The notes: generated by a model not told the origin, from the letters alone. A stretch of DNA of 64,000 nt from Hymenopus coronatus (GCA_030762935.1 CM060888.1:117501468-117565467), one strand, 5' to 3'; positions 1-12,154 are shown, numbered from the stretch's first letter. A program made the numbers and translations.

Positions 1-41
1 TATAATTTTAAATTTAGACCACTCGCTTCTCACCAAGGCGC
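1..41 (+). repeat. S1 SINE head fragment
   Basis: The stretch 'gaccactcgcttctcaccaaggcg' resembles the tRNA-like head of family S1 (compare positions 3009-3032). It passes directly into an S6 unit. It is only a fragment cut by the window edge. Confidence 0.4.
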
Positions 42-300
42 CGGTCCCCATGACCGCACTCGCTAAAGTGTCTCGCTTTGGTGTTTCGTGACACAGGGGA
101 TCGTGGGATCAAGTCCCGCCTTTGGCATAGATGTTTATATGTTTGCGAAATGTGTGTATGTGTATTTGAATAGCAAACCGGTAATCAAAACAGAAAACGC
201 AGAAATTATAGGAACATTGAAAAGCGGAGGGAAGTTCGCTTCCAGGCAATGGATATGGCAACGGTGTAGATGTGGGATTTTTATGTGAAGTTATTAAAAG
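42..300 (+). repeat. S6 tRNA-derived SINE, copy 1
   Basis: The head reads like a tRNA: an A-box-like 'gtgacacagggg' and a degenerate B box 'gggatcaagtcccg'. It is followed by a body ('gtttatatgtttgcgaaatgtgtgt') that recurs at about 2820. Two copies with the same head-body order support a SINE family. Both ends are approximate. Confidence 0.55.
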
Positions 301-337
301 TGTAAATAAGGCTAGTACAGATTAAAAAATACTTCCC

Positions 338-388
338 TCCGCCGAGTTTGAAATTGCGACCTTGGGTAATTACACCACGGAGGGCGAC
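338..388 (-). repeat. S3 SINE head fragment
   Basis: On the minus strand this reads as the tRNA-like head of S3, with degenerate B box and the conserved 'cggaggga' just downstream. The body of the SINE is absent. It abuts an H1 fragment. Confidence 0.5.
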
Positions 389-390
389 AC

Positions 391-480
391 ATGTCCGGTG
401 AAGACTATATATCGAATTTTTGGATGGAATACATCACCCTCTCTACCTACTATTTACATTATGCAGACGTACTAGAGGAA
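391..480 (-). mobile_element. H1 repeat, 5'-end fragment
   Basis: Contains 'ccggtgaagactatatatcgaatttttggatggaatac' split across the start of the H1 body, then a degenerate hairpin end with 'ctctctacctac'. It is the reverse complement of the H1 5' end and is heavily diverged. Confidence 0.55.
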
Positions 481-1220
481 GTAAAACTGTGGTATTGTAG
501 GCTTATATATTTTGTGAAGTTCTATAGACTGTGAATTTTGGTATTTCGAATCTTTTAGTTAGATGAAAGTTTGTTTTTAAGAGCCGCCACGTGTCGAGCT
601 TTATCTACTCTCTTGGCAGAAGTATATCATGGTCCCTTTTGTTTTATTCATCAACTTCGGCAACTCACACCTGTTTGAGGAACACTTTCTGTGGGCATAA
701 ACTCCAGGAACTTGAGAAGCGACCCACCACTTAGATTTTAACGCCTGCCCTGATCAAGCTTACACAGAATGTAACTGACACCTGCCCGTTCATTGTTTCC
801 CTGATGTAGTTGCCAAACTTTCCCTCTACCCTCGGGACATGTTACCGGAGACGTCAAGAGGGAACATCCTAGCATCCCTAAGATGCCATCAACGCCATCT
901 GGATCGTCCAGTAAATGGCCTTCTCGGACGTGAGTGACTTACCCAAATCATTTATACAGTGAATTCAAAGGCACTTTCTAAACATCACCTTTCTGTGTTT
1001 CTGATATTTTATAGTGACCTCCATTTTCTTTCCATCCTGTATTTTCAAAAATCATTCCTGAGGGATTTTTTTTCAATCCCACATCTCTATTATAATTCTT
1101 TTCCAGGTGAAATTTTGAAAATCCACTTGTGAAAATGTATACTAGCTTATATATAAAACGACAACATTGCTTTTATCATGTTGCAAAATTAGAGCTTGTA
1201 TGGCGATTTCAATTTTAATT
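481..1220. other. Unassigned AT-rich DNA
   Basis: No coding region above background and no repeat family that recurs elsewhere in the window was recognised here. Confidence 0.5.
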
Positions 1221-1620
1221 AATTTCTCTACGCGTGTTATGTACAGAGTGTATACAAAAAGTATTGTATTCCACCGAAAATTCGACACCGCGATTTCACC
1301 GAAAATATATGTTTTGAGACCCCCCTGAATCCAAAAAAATCATATTTAGAAAAAGGTCAGTCTGTGTGTGACCGATAATTTGTCCACAGATAGAGGGGTT
1401 TATTTGTGGACAGCATAGCTCAAAAACAAAAAAAGTTGTATTATGCCCAACTTGGTATAACATTTAATCTTCCAAGGATTTTGAGGGAAATCTTCCCACC
1501 CCAAACTATCCTTTAGATGCAAACATTCGAACATTTTAATTTTTCAGAAATTCTTTAAGGATTTTGATTAAATACTGTATGTGAAAGATATTTACATGAC
1601 ATATTTCCGAAATTATTGAC
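1221..1620 (+). mobile_element. H1 repeat, 3'-truncated copy
   Basis: Begins with a degenerate H1 hairpin, then the body landmarks in order: 'gtattgtattccaccg', 'gatttcaccg', 'gacagcatagctcaaaaac', 'cttccaaggat', 'aaactatccttta', 'gattttgattaaa'. The match fades after the 'gatatttacatgac' block, so the 3' half is missing. Confidence 0.8.
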
Positions 1621-2724
1621 ATACAAAAAGGTTTTATAGAAGCTTTTATAAAAGCATATGGTAATTTTAATTAATTGCATTTTGAGACACATATACTCCC
1701 TTTAATCCTCTTTAAATCCTTTTCCTTAATACTACTGCCCTGTTGCTTGATATCATCATAGATTACACAGAAAATAATATGGTCAGACCATTCAAGGATT
1801 GTTCTTCAGCACAAACATTTTAAAACAAATTAGTAAATATCACATTATCGTGTGGCGCATTTTAGGTGTAGAAAATTTTCTGGAAAAAAAGGAAGGTGTG
1901 TGAAACCCAAGGTTTAAGCCAGACGTGCCTATTAATGAGCACACATCTGCCCATTTGTATATTTAGTTGACTATAATGTTTAGAATTATTATTATTATTA
2001 TTATTGTTATTATTTTGTTATTCAGGATGTTTTGTACTTAAGAGGACACTCAAGTGGTAAAAGTGATGTTATAAAGTAATAACATTCAAGCTTTAATGTT
2101 ATTTCAGACATTACCCATAAGAAAAGAAGCGCTCAGGCCACCTTTCATTTTCAAATATGTCTTTTCTTTCTGATATATTAATTAATTTATTCGATTTAAT
2201 TAGCAAAAATGAAAATCAATCTTTCTCTACAGATATTGGCCTAAATGCACCAAGTTTTATAATTACATTCCTTAAAATCCCTTTAACAAACCGTCCTTTG
2301 AAATTTGAAAATATGTGTTACATCCACTCTAGGAGAATTAAATATTGCAAACATCCTACTTTAAAGTATTATCTAAAAATCTACTTTTTGACCAAAATTG
2401 CTAGAAATGACCTTAATTTTATTAATACATTCATTACCTTGAGGTTAGTTTAAAATGTTCTAACTGAATAAACCTAAATCCAGTTTGCATCGAACAGCAG
2501 TGTTTTGGAGACCTCTGAGAAAAATGAAGTAGGTTTCACGGCCAATATAAAATCGGTCGCTGAGAATCCTTACACTTAAAGTGCCTCTATAATTAAAATT
2601 CAGCTTCTTTTTAGCTTCGAAATAGAGGAGGAAATGCGTACCGGAATGATAACACCACCTCTCTTAAGGTCTGCTAGAATGAGCAAGCTTGTCTTTCTTT
2701 GTTCTGCATCTTTCAAAGACTGAA
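1621..2724. other. Unassigned AT-rich DNA with short (ATT)n
   Basis: A short imperfect (ATT)n tract lies at about 1986-2015. A 98-codon open frame at 2157-2453 has AT-driven composition (Ile, Asn, Phe, Lys) and no recognisable motif, so I do not call it a gene. Confidence 0.45.
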
Positions 2725-2990
2725 GGCTGCCGGTGCCCATGGCCGTGCTCGCTAAGTGCCTCGATTTGGTGCTTCGTGGCGCAGGGGATCGTTGGTTCGA
2801 GTCCCGGCTATAGAATGGCTGTTTATATGTTTGTGAAATGTGTGTGTTTGTATTGGAACAACAAAATAGTGTATATAGCTACAGAAAACAAATAGCTCCA
2901 GGAAAATGTAAAAAGGGGTATGCAGCGCTATATCTCCATCCCAAACCAGTTCATAATGACTTAGTAAAAACACACAAACACACACAGTGG
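2725..2990 (+). repeat. S6 tRNA-derived SINE, copy 2
   Basis: Better preserved than copy 1. It has an A-box-like 'cgtggcgcagggga' and an intact B box 'ggttcgagtcccgg' at about 2793-2806, followed by the shared body 'gtttatatgtttgtgaaatgtgtgt'. S1 begins immediately downstream. Confidence 0.65.
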
Positions 2991-2991
2991 T

Positions 2992-3207
2992 CATGCCGTG
3001 GACAAGTGGTTAGACCATTCTCACCAAGGCGGCCCTGGTTCGATCCCAGGATACGTGGGACAAAGCGGCGCAGGGGTGGCTTTTCTGTGGATTCTCCGAT
3101 TTCCCCCGCCATAACATTCCACAGGTGCTCCATCTTAATTCTATGTATCATCAGTCTCATCGCCTGCGGTGCCATAGTAGTAAAAGCCGGCGTTTAACAT
3201 TATAAAA
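2992..3207 (+). repeat. S1 tRNA-derived SINE
   Basis: A box 'tggacaagtggttagacc' and B box 'ggttcgatcccag' stand at tRNA spacing. The conserved S1 body follows: 'gacaaagcggcgcaggggtgg', 'tttcccccgccat', 'cattccacaggtgctccatc' and the tail 'aaaagccggcgtttaacat'. The 119-codon frame over this stretch is a translation of the SINE, not a gene. Confidence 0.85.
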
Positions 3208-3260
3208 CACACACACACATCCATATTCATGTTCTGTGCCAAAGAGGATGTGCGCCGCTT

Positions 3261-3261
3261 C

Positions 3262-3305
<44 letters not shown>

Positions 3306-3308
3306 GCA
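3261..3308. repeat. Compound (TA)n(CA)n microsatellite
   Basis: An uninterrupted TA run passes into CA repeats and a short GA-rich segment. It is the source of an artefactual His/Tyr-rich frame on the minus strand. Confidence 0.95.
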
Positions 3309-3319
3309 CAGGGAGAGAG

Positions 3320-4087
3320 AGAGGACATAAATGAAACAGATTCAGAGACGACGTGGGTGAAGTTAAGGAAATTGACTAAAAGACTAAATGAATGGGATAT
3401 GAATGCAATGAAGTTTATGTTACGAAGTTTATGAAAGTTACGACATATGAGAACTAAAGACAACTCAGAGGTGAAGTTCATGAAACTCGAAAGTGTTATT
3501 ATCGCAGTAAGATTTTAGTGCCCGGCGCGTTATATGCAAGTACAATATTTGAAGTGCTTTAACTATTACACACTTCACTAAGTGAGTGACTAGTTCGCGG
3601 TTCATACAATGAACCGTTCTATGAAAGACTCGTTCCCTCTAATCACAGTCGCCTATATACCAATTGAGTCCGTTATCCTCGATAAAATATTTTGTTTGTT
3701 TGTTTGTTATTTTTTTAGATATATAGTTTTCTTTTTCAGAATCAAATATCAAGGTGCCTAACTGCCCCGTATTTAATATCCCTTCCTGCGTTAAAAGAAC
3801 TGCAGATCTCAGCGGGGCTATTGCAAGTTAAAACCGGGGAAGAACTGCGTGAACTACCTTCGTTTTACTTCTCTTAATGTTCGTGACACGCCTACTTTCT
3901 CTGCCCTTAAGCAAGATAACACCAGTTCTCCACTGAGGGTTTTAACTTGAAATGGCCTCACTGAGTTCCACAACTCTTTAACGCGCGATTCTGATTCCCA
4001 AATCAAGAAGTATACACTCCAATTATTTAATTTTATGCAAAGCTCTCAATAAGATATACATGAGCTCTGTGCAAAACAGTGATACAA
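3320..4087. other. Unassigned DNA
   Basis: Nothing recognised apart from a short (GTTT)n run at about 3691-3708. Confidence 0.45.
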
Positions 4088-4910
4088 ATCTGAGTGTTCC
4101 ATTCACATGACTTTCTCTATATCTTGTTAAAAGCTTATGCTTTCTTTTACTTCAAACTAATTGAGAAAAAATTGGCAGAAATAGTCTTATTACGTGCTTC
4201 CATGTAAGTAGAAGGGAAATAAGGGAATACCATAGGCAAAAGTGATAGTCAAAAGCTCGTTGCTATGTGGTTGAAGTTCCTTTGTTTCTATGGACAGGAG
4301 TTGCCAAATTCCCATATGAGAAAAGGTTTTTAAAGCCGAAACCAATAACAAGGAATATCATAAAAACGATCCACTCCACGAAAATAATGTATATAATATA
4401 AATTGTGTGTTTTAACGAAATCTACATTTTTTGTTCAGCAAGTTTTTATCTATCCCTTACGGTTTGTCAGATATACAACATTCCATAAAATTCACTCAGA
4501 ATAAGGTAGCCTTCAGAGGATATTGCCAGAAAATTTAAGATTTACATTTTACTTGACAGGTCAATATTTTTAATATACGATAAACTTAATCAAAATCGTT
4601 AGAATCATTTTTGAGAAAATCAAAATTTTCGAAAAATGTTCCATGTAAAGGGTAGTTGGAGTGGGGGGGATTTTATTGAAAATCTTCGTGTTGCATCCTT
4701 GGAAGATACAAAACTTAAATACTAAATTTAGTTTTTAACGGTGTTTTCGTTTTTGAGCTATGCTGTCCACAGACACATGGACCTTTTTACAACTTTTTTT
4801 TATTCAGGGGACTTAAAACATGTATTTCCGGTGAAATCTCCGTATTGAATTTTTGGTGCATTACAATACTTTCTCTATACACTATTACATAGTGCGTGTA
4901 GAGATAGTTA
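4088..4910 (-). mobile_element. H1 repeat, near full-length copy
   Basis: Minus-strand copy. At its left edge lies the 3' end ('tctgagtgttccattcacatgactttctct' in reverse, broken here only by reading direction). At the right edge is the hairpin 'tacactattacatagtgcgtgta' followed by 'gagatagt'. All body landmarks are present. About 820 bp. Confidence 0.85.
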
Positions 4911-5147
4911 TAAGCTATAACAAAGTCGTGTTTGTTCCAACGGCAGGTAATTCCTGCTGACAACTCACTATAAACAGAAATGCTGAATTTCAAGTAAAAA
5001 GCAAAATAACAATTTTGGCTACACGTCAGGGAATGAAAGCATGAGACCGCATTCATGGTTTTCAGTATGTGTAGTGCCGCAATACATTGATTTCATTTGG
5101 ATTCATACCAAAAATACCTATGAGGTTTTGGCTTTAATTATGTGGCA

Positions 5148-5245
5148 GCGTGGTGGTAGAGTGACTAGACCACGCAGCCCTCTCCATGTTAAAGTAATCA
5201 CGAATGGATACCAGCGACCGAAGGTGGGGTTTTGCCTTGACCTGA
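5148..5245 (+). repeat. Degenerate S1-like SINE fragment
   Basis: 'gtggtagagtgactagaccac' resembles the S1 A-box region and the following bases have weak similarity to the head. No clear B box or body remains, so this is a weak call. Confidence 0.25.
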
Positions 5246-8200
5246 GATGGGTAAATTAGTAGGAACTAAACAATGCTCAAAAACTCCAAATTCTAACCCA
5301 CAAGTGACAGCAAATATCAGTTTATTTAAATCAGGCTGATTCCTTTTGTATCTATATGTTACTGTGTGCTTTAAAGTATATTAATAAGACTATTAAGATT
5401 AGAATTAACTTCTAAAAAGCAACGAATGCGAAAATAACACCAACTTCAAAGTTAGGACAGCGTATCATGATTTTAAAGAGATTAATGATGGTAATAGTTT
5501 ACCGTCGATTAATAGATTGGAACAAAAGTATAAATATTGTATCAATTACACACCAAGTTTATCCATAGCACTCAAAAGCTGATTTTAATATTACAATAGC
5601 ACCGTGAAGAAATATGTAATCCATTGTAACAATCTTCACTGTGCCGTTACTTCTGATATCCTCTGTGTCTTTTCTTAACTCATCCCTTCCTCCCGGGGCT
5701 GCACCCTAGTGAGGCATAGGTATAATAATCACACTGGTTTAGTGCCGAATCCCCTCCATACTTGCTCTTGTTCTGAAGGCAAAGTTTGAAGACAGGGGAA
5801 AATACAAAAGGAAAATCTTGGACATTGATTCATGGCACTTCTTGCTTCTGTCCCTGGTATACAAAACATAAAATGTCAGGAATACATTCTAGTCAGCCTC
5901 GTAATATGCCTGAACCTGGACAGCCAAATTTTGCTGACAAATCATTTTGCCTAGTCTTTGCTCTCGCAGTAAAATTTAATAAGTAACCGAACTATAGAAA
6001 ATATAATTGCTGAAACTGTCTTGACGAAAGTATTATAAAAATAATAATTCAGTCGAAATGCGAAGATTTTAGGCAAGGGAGACATCACCAGCTGACGTAA
6101 AAATTATTGTAGAAGCTTTTGAGACTTTTTCGAGGATACGGTGTCCTGATATGCGTAGATTGCGCCAGCGTTCATTTCCGCTAATCACACGAAAGCGAGC
6201 AACAGAGTTATGGAAAAACTGAGTTAGAAATTGTCCATTAAAATATGGGAGTTTCAAAAATGTTTTCCACTGTGTGAAACATGTAATGCACTATGCCAAA
6301 TTAATATAAATCACGATTAAATAACATTAACAACTATAATTAATATTAATTTGCAATTCAACAACGCAAGTCTTATACTTAAAGTAAAATTATGCTAGGT
6401 CACAATTACATATGACGAAATAGAGTATTAAAATATAAGAAAAGGCCGGCACGATTCGGCAGCACGAGAAACGCTACACTAAGTGGAAAGTAGCGTAATT
6501 ATATTCCAACCGGAAACCGTTTATTTTGAAATAAGGCCTATAAATAAACGCAAAAAATAAGCAGGAAAAATCAATAATATCTAATTTAATATACACAGAA
6601 TAGGTTGAATATAAATGCCCAAAATGGCATGACGAACTCAAAGAACAAAGAAAGAAAAGGTAATGAGGTTGTAACATTATAAAAATGGAGTACACGCTGA
6701 CAGATACATTACAACAATTGTATCGCACATCAATATTTCCCAGAACAATTAATCCTGCAACCTAGGCATTAAAAATGAGCTACATCGGAGTGCACTGTTA
6801 CGAATTAAAAATTCTTAGTAAAAATCAGGTTTTGGTACATTTTGATTGTATGGCCAAAATTATTTATAATTAAGCAATTATTTAAAATCAGGAGAGCGGT
6901 CACATGCTAGTCCAGCTCTACCTTTCAGCGACTAGCCAGCAAACCTCTCAGACGTCAGTCAAGTGTCACACAACAAAATATACATAGCCTTCGTATGTAC
7001 TTGCGGCCGTATTGCCCTACACTGCACTATGTTCTAGCCGGCTGTGTTCCTCCTTTCGCTTTCCCTGCCCTCCGTGTGCCGGCTTATCAGTTGACGCAAA
7101 TGCTTTGTACATGACGGGATACGTTGTGAGATCACGTTTTTCATGTTATCGCCTCAAAAACTCTTTATGCCTTAGTACACAGTGTTCGTGTAACATTTTT
7201 ATATGACGAACTCCTGTGGAGAAGCGAGGTGACGATTTATAGAAATATCCTAAAGGTTCAGAATCTTGTGAATACAATTAGGAAAACAGAGTTTATTCTT
7301 GATACGAAAACGAAAGTGAACCGCCGTGTTCTTACGAGGAAGAACTCGATTAGAAAAATTTGACGGAAATCCAAAGAAATCTCTGAGAAATTTAACACAC
7401 GAGTCAGAAATTTCGGAAAACTTGACTTGAACTGTCTAAACGTTTAAAATTAAAGACAGGCTTACATGTTACTTTAATATCGCTTTGTCTCGGGTTTTCT
7501 GCACATTTCTCTATTGCCAATTAAGTTTGGTTGTCTTAACATTGCCAACAAAAATGAAGGATGAAAATTTATAGTGTAAGCTCATTAACCGAAACTGGTT
7601 TGGAGATGTAAAATTTCTGGACCTTGTGCGAAATTTATGGCCATTTTCATGCCTTGACCTGCGAACCAAGCCTGAATTTCATAATTATATAAGTAGCGTT
7701 TATAATAATCTTCCTAAAAGCACCACTTAAAAATCTTAAATCCCTCGAGATGATTCTAAACCGCTCACCAGTATTAAAGAATACTAACAAAACGTACTCA
7801 ATTTCGCGTGTAACTATGTTGAATTCAAAGTAGCTTAAAACACATAAAAATACTTGGTTGTCGGTATTGGGATGTGGAGGAAGATTTCGACCCTTAAATG
7901 CTGAGTTGACTAAGTGAAGGATACAGAGAGCGACCAGATCCGGAGAGGTAGGTTCCTACACAGGCGGGGTCCTTAACATTTCCAGATTTGCAACGGAGAC
8001 GACCCCCCCCCCCCTCAGAGGCCCGTCTCTTCCAACGGAAAGATATCTGAGAGCTGAATTTTTCATTAAATTTATATTAAATTTTAATGAAACCAATTAT
8101 TGCAATTATAATATTACGATTTCAGTACTTAAATAAAATTGTTTTAAATATCAGGTGTTCTCGTACTAAATATTTGATAAAATTAATACCAAAGCACGCA

Positions 8201-8620
8201 GTAAAGTACATAAAAGAAACCGGTGTGTGCCTTACCCGCCGTCTTTGCGTTCTTTGATCCTAAAACATGACAAGGAAATGAAATTAAGGAAACGAGCGAC
8301 AAGAAAATTTGCGGCTTATATAAACCATTCCAGCATTCCAAATCAATCAGCGAAAACAACTACCGGAACGTTATACAGTTCAAGAGCTACATTTAGTCAA
8401 CCATAATCTGCTCTTTATTCATGATAAGTACGTAAAAACATTCATTTATCATTATTACTATTATTATATTATTATTTAAATAATAATAATAACTAATATT
8501 TAAAATTTAAGCATTAAACCATTTAGTGTTTCTACCTAATAAATATTCCGCTTAAAATGTTTGGGTTATGGCTATTTTCTTTTCGTTTTTATACATTTGA
8601 TAGACCTTCCTATGATTTGT
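5246..8620. other. Unassigned AT-rich DNA, no gene recognised
   Basis: Open frames in this 3.4-kb block are all under 85 codons and carry no motif I recognise. A C-run lies at about 8006-8017 and AT-rich mirror-like (ATT)n/(AAT)n sequence at about 8446-8500. None of the repeat families described elsewhere is visible. Confidence 0.45.
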
Positions 8621-8624
8621 TTAT

Positions 8625-8962
8625 TACTTTCTCTATACATACTATGTACAGAGTTAATAGAGAAGGTATTGTATTGCACCGAAAAATTCCGAGATTTCAC
8701 CGGAAATACATGTTTTGGGTCCCCCTGAGACAAAAAGAACATTTTAGAAAAAGGTTCATGTATGTCTGGGACATCATGGATAAAAAATGAAAAGACTGTT
8801 AAATAACAAACTTCGTATTTTCCAAGGATGCGATACAAAGATGATCAAAAAAATCCCCACCTAAACTACGGTTTAAATGGAAAAATTGTCAAAAATGTTT
8901 ATTTTCTTAAAAATGACCGTAACGATTTTGATTAAAGTCCCTTTTATTTGAGATATTGTGTG
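8625..8962 (+). mobile_element. H1 repeat, 3'-truncated copy
   Basis: Starts 'actttctctatacatactatgtacagag', runs through the H1 body landmarks and stops in the 'gattttgattaaa' block. S5 sequence follows directly, so truncation probably accompanied that junction. Confidence 0.85.
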
Positions 8963-9345
8963 TAAGGACAGGAGTTGGATAGGCAGAGTCAGACGGCTTA
9001 AGCGAAAAAGACAATTAAACCAGTACCAATTGACCATCATAGTTGGCTATACTATGAATCATGGGACTTAAAGTACTTACAACATTGTAAGCCGCATTTG
9101 GGGTTGTTATCTCAAAATAATTTGAGATCACCTTGTGGTTTACCGGGAAACATGCGAGTCAGTTGAGAAATTCAATGCTATGCCGGCATGTAAGCATGGT
9201 AGCTCAGTGGAAGAGCAACTGGCTAGTGACCGAGATCCCTGGTTCAAATCATGGCTATGGCATTGAATTTTGAAGTATAACTCTACCTATCCAACTCCTG
9301 TCCTGAACACGGCTTGTGTGAAAAAAAGATTAAACCAAGATGCAA
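8963..9345 (+). repeat. S5 tRNA-derived SINE-like repeat, copy 1
   Basis: The internal tRNA-like module is 'ggtagctcagtggaagagcaactggctag' plus a degraded B box 'ggttcaaatcat'. The 3' tail is 'tatccaactcctgtcct' then 'acggcttgtgtgaaa...ttaaacca'. The whole unit recurs at 62285-62605. An inverted 19-bp copy of the tail segment sits at the left end (8965-8983 against 9286-9304), and that is not present in the second copy. Confidence 0.7.
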
Positions 9346-9837
9346 GATATCTGCATTTTGTAATTTTACATTTCCTATTGAATGGCGAATCGCCTACTTG
9401 ATTTATTGTGTTTTATATATTATACACTTCATATAATTTTTTTTTGTGAAGTTACATTTGTTTTCCTGCCGACCGTAGGCACGCGCTTTTACAATTGTAC
9501 AGTAGACGAACACCGCTGAGCAACACGTGGTGTGCGCGTTTGCGGAAGAATACATTCTGGTTTGTTTACATCGACGGTGAAATACCGATGGACAACATTT
9601 ACCTTCATGATTTCTGTGACAATACTTGAATATTAGCAATGTTGGCAAAAAAATCTTGAGATATACATATTTCGCACACCTTATACATTACCTGTTTGGC
9701 TTTCTTCTTATCGATATTTAAATATTAAGAGAACTATAATATGTAGATTATTTTTTAACGGAGCACTGGATATAACACATCAGAGAAACTATTATTACAA
9801 AAGGATTCGTTTATCAACATCGTGATTATGGAGACAA
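9346..9837. other. Unassigned DNA
   Basis: No recognised repeat or gene. Confidence 0.4.
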
Positions 9838-10530
9838 ACATTAACAGAAAAGGTTGTATTGATTTCTTCTAAATAGAAGGAAAATAAGGAAATACACTGT
9901 GCTAAAGCCATAGTCAAATCTTCTAAATAGTCAGTTGTTGCGTGAAACAATTGAATTTCGGTTTTCTTTGCACAACCAGGAGTAAAACAAAACAGAAATG
10001 AAACACAATATGATCTCCCATTTGAAAAATCTTTAAGTAACTTAACATTGAAAGACATTATAAGTAATATATCGGAAACAGTTAACTCTACAAAAAATGT
10101 ATAGTTTACAAATTGTCTGTTTTAATGTTATATCATTATCCAAATTTAACTTCATCTACATTTTTTGTGAAGTAACTGTTTATGTACCCCTTACGGCTAT
10201 ACAAAATTTATCCTTTATTCCCAGAAAATTCAAGATATGCATTATATTTGTCAAGCAAATATCTTTAATACACGGCATTTTAATCAAAATCGTTTGCGAT
10301 ATTTTTAGCAAAAGCAAAATTTTCAAAAAACAATATTTCATGTAAAGCGTAGTTTAAGGTGGGTGTATTTTTATGAAAATCTTCGTGCCACATCCTCGGA
10401 AAATGTTAAACTTAAATACCAAATTTGGTACTCAACGGTACTTTCGTTTTTTAGCTATGCTGTCCTCACACATACACACACACACACACACACTCACTCA
10501 CACACATACATGCGCGCGCCGCCTTTTTTT
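9838..10530 (-). mobile_element. H1 repeat, copy lacking its 5' end
   Basis: Minus-strand H1 body from the 'cattaacagaa...aaataagg' block to the (CA)n tract at about 10467-10505. It ends there, just before a plus-strand H1 copy begins. Confidence 0.8.
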
Positions 10531-10548
10531 TAAAACAGTTTTTTGTTT

Positions 10549-11428
10549 ACTTTCTCTACACTTACTATGTACATAGTGTATAGAGAAGATATTGCATTCT
10601 ACACAAACATTCGAAACCGAGATTTCACCGGAAATAGACGTTTTAAGATCCCCTGTATTCAAAAAGGTATTTTTATAAAAAGGTCCTTGTGTGTGTGTTT
10701 ATGTGTATGTGTCCGTGTGTCTGTGAACGTGATAACTCTAAAACGAAAAGTCGGTAAAATACCAAACTTGGTATTTAAATTTAGTATCTTCCAAGGATGC
10801 GACATGAAGATTTTGAGAAAAATTTCCCCAGCCCAAACTACTTTTTACATGGGAAAAAATTGGAAAGTTTTGATTTTCTCAAAAATGGCTCTAACGATTT
10901 TGATTAAAATAGCGTATATTAAAGATATTTTTACGCCATCTAGCATGTATATCTTATTTTTTCGGGAATAGTCTCTCAATACCTCTTTATTCGGAAAGCA
11001 TTTTGCTGAATTTCACGTAACGGCTAAACCGTAAGAAATAGACAAAAACTTATATCACAAAAAATGTAGATCATGTTAAACAAAAAAATCTATGTCATAA
11101 ACGTTTTCTTTCGTTGAATTCACCCTTTTCTGAGATATTCCTGTTATATGTTTCCGATTTAAAATACCTAAACTTTTCTCACACGGAAAATTATAAACTC
11201 CTGGTCCTGCTTAGAAACGGATTTCAGCTACATGGCAACTGGCTTTTAAAAGATTTGACTATTTTTTAGCTTGGTGTATTCCGTAATTTTCCTTCTACTT
11301 AAAAGAAAGGAAGTATTTAAGACAATTTCTGTTTATCCTAATGATCATAAAGTAGATAGAAAAATAAACTTTTTAAGAACACTTTTTAAAGCAACGTAGA
11401 GAAAGTCATGTGAAAGGAACGTATCAGA
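10549..11428 (+). mobile_element. H1 repeat, full-length reference copy (subfamily 1)
   Basis: One of the most complete copies, 880 bp. The 5' end CTTTCTCTACA (10550-10560) enters a hairpin around the perfect palindrome ACTATGTACATAGT. The far end has GTAGAGAAAG (11396-11405), the reverse complement of the 5' end, then a stem-loop region 'catgtgaaaggaacgtat' and CAGA. A T-run precedes and follows. A (GT)n-rich segment lies at about 10685-10725. The 142-codon frame at 10543-10971 lies wholly inside the repeat. No transposase or Rep/helicase motif is visible, so the copy is non-autonomous. Confidence 0.9.
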
Positions 11429-11440
11429 GTTTTTTATTTA

Positions 11441-11553
11441 TTTATTCAGGGAACTTCAAAATCCATCTTTTCGGTAAAATGTCGACATTGAATTTTTGGG
11501 TGGAATATAATACCTTCTCTGCTTAATGTACATTGTACACTGTACCCAGGGAA
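11441..11553 (-). mobile_element. H1 repeat, 5'-end fragment
   Basis: 'tattcagggaacttcaaaat' through 'ataccttctctgcttaatg' is the reverse complement of the H1 5' end, with a variant palindrome 'tgtacattgtaca'. It lies 12 bases from the end of the full copy, in opposite orientation. Confidence 0.75.
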
Positions 11554-12154
11554 ATAGATACCACCTTCCATTAAATGCGTTCTACATCTGTCGAATATAC
11601 AACATCTTCTGATAACAATCTTTATTTCACGCAGCTAGAATACAGCTGGTGTTTATAAAGCCAGCACATTAGTACTTAAAAGTGCAACGAAAGCAATAAA
11701 GTTCGTGCAGAGCATTTGCGCTGTACAGATGAGGCTATAAACTAGATTTAATAAGAGCCAAATGCTTTTAATGGTTTGTATGCCGTGCTTTAGAACCCGT
11801 GGGAAAGGCAATCAGAATGGCCACCTGCAACTTGGCATTTTTTTCCACATAAAGTGACCTCTGAGCAACTCCTAGGGTAACTGCTTATTGTCTGTAGAAG
11901 TGACGTCCTCACAGGTATTACAAATGATTATGTCCGTCAGGGATTCATCATGCGTGAGTTATTTACTGAAGCACGACGATAAAGTCGTCGTAAAGGTTAA
12001 ATTTCTTCACACTACATTAATGAATCATCAGATGTTACAGGTATTATTATCTTTGCTTCGCTGAGCATTTTGCGAACAAAAGGTTGGGCAGAAAAATTGT
12101 AGTGTTGGTCTTGACATTCGCTCGTCTGTTAGTCAAGTTTTCATGTATCTGTTT
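11554..12154. other. Unassigned DNA
   Basis: No gene or recurrent repeat recognised. Confidence 0.4.

Noticed and set aside
2838..3197. 119-codon plus-strand frame
   Set aside because: It spans the S6/S1 junction and only translates SINE sequence.
4088..4910. H1 considered as a simple cut-and-paste MITE with terminal inverted repeats
   Set aside because: The right-hand inverted repeat is internal, followed by a conserved stem-loop and CAGA, and no target duplication is evident at the full copies I inspected. The Helentron-like reading fits better, though it is not proven.
9196..9267. tRNA-like sequence that could be called a tRNA gene (also near 2780, 15010, 40695, 43385, 62470)
   Set aside because: Each sits at the head of a recurrent unit with a conserved non-tRNA body. 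The sequences lack a consistent full cloverleaf, so they are SINE heads.
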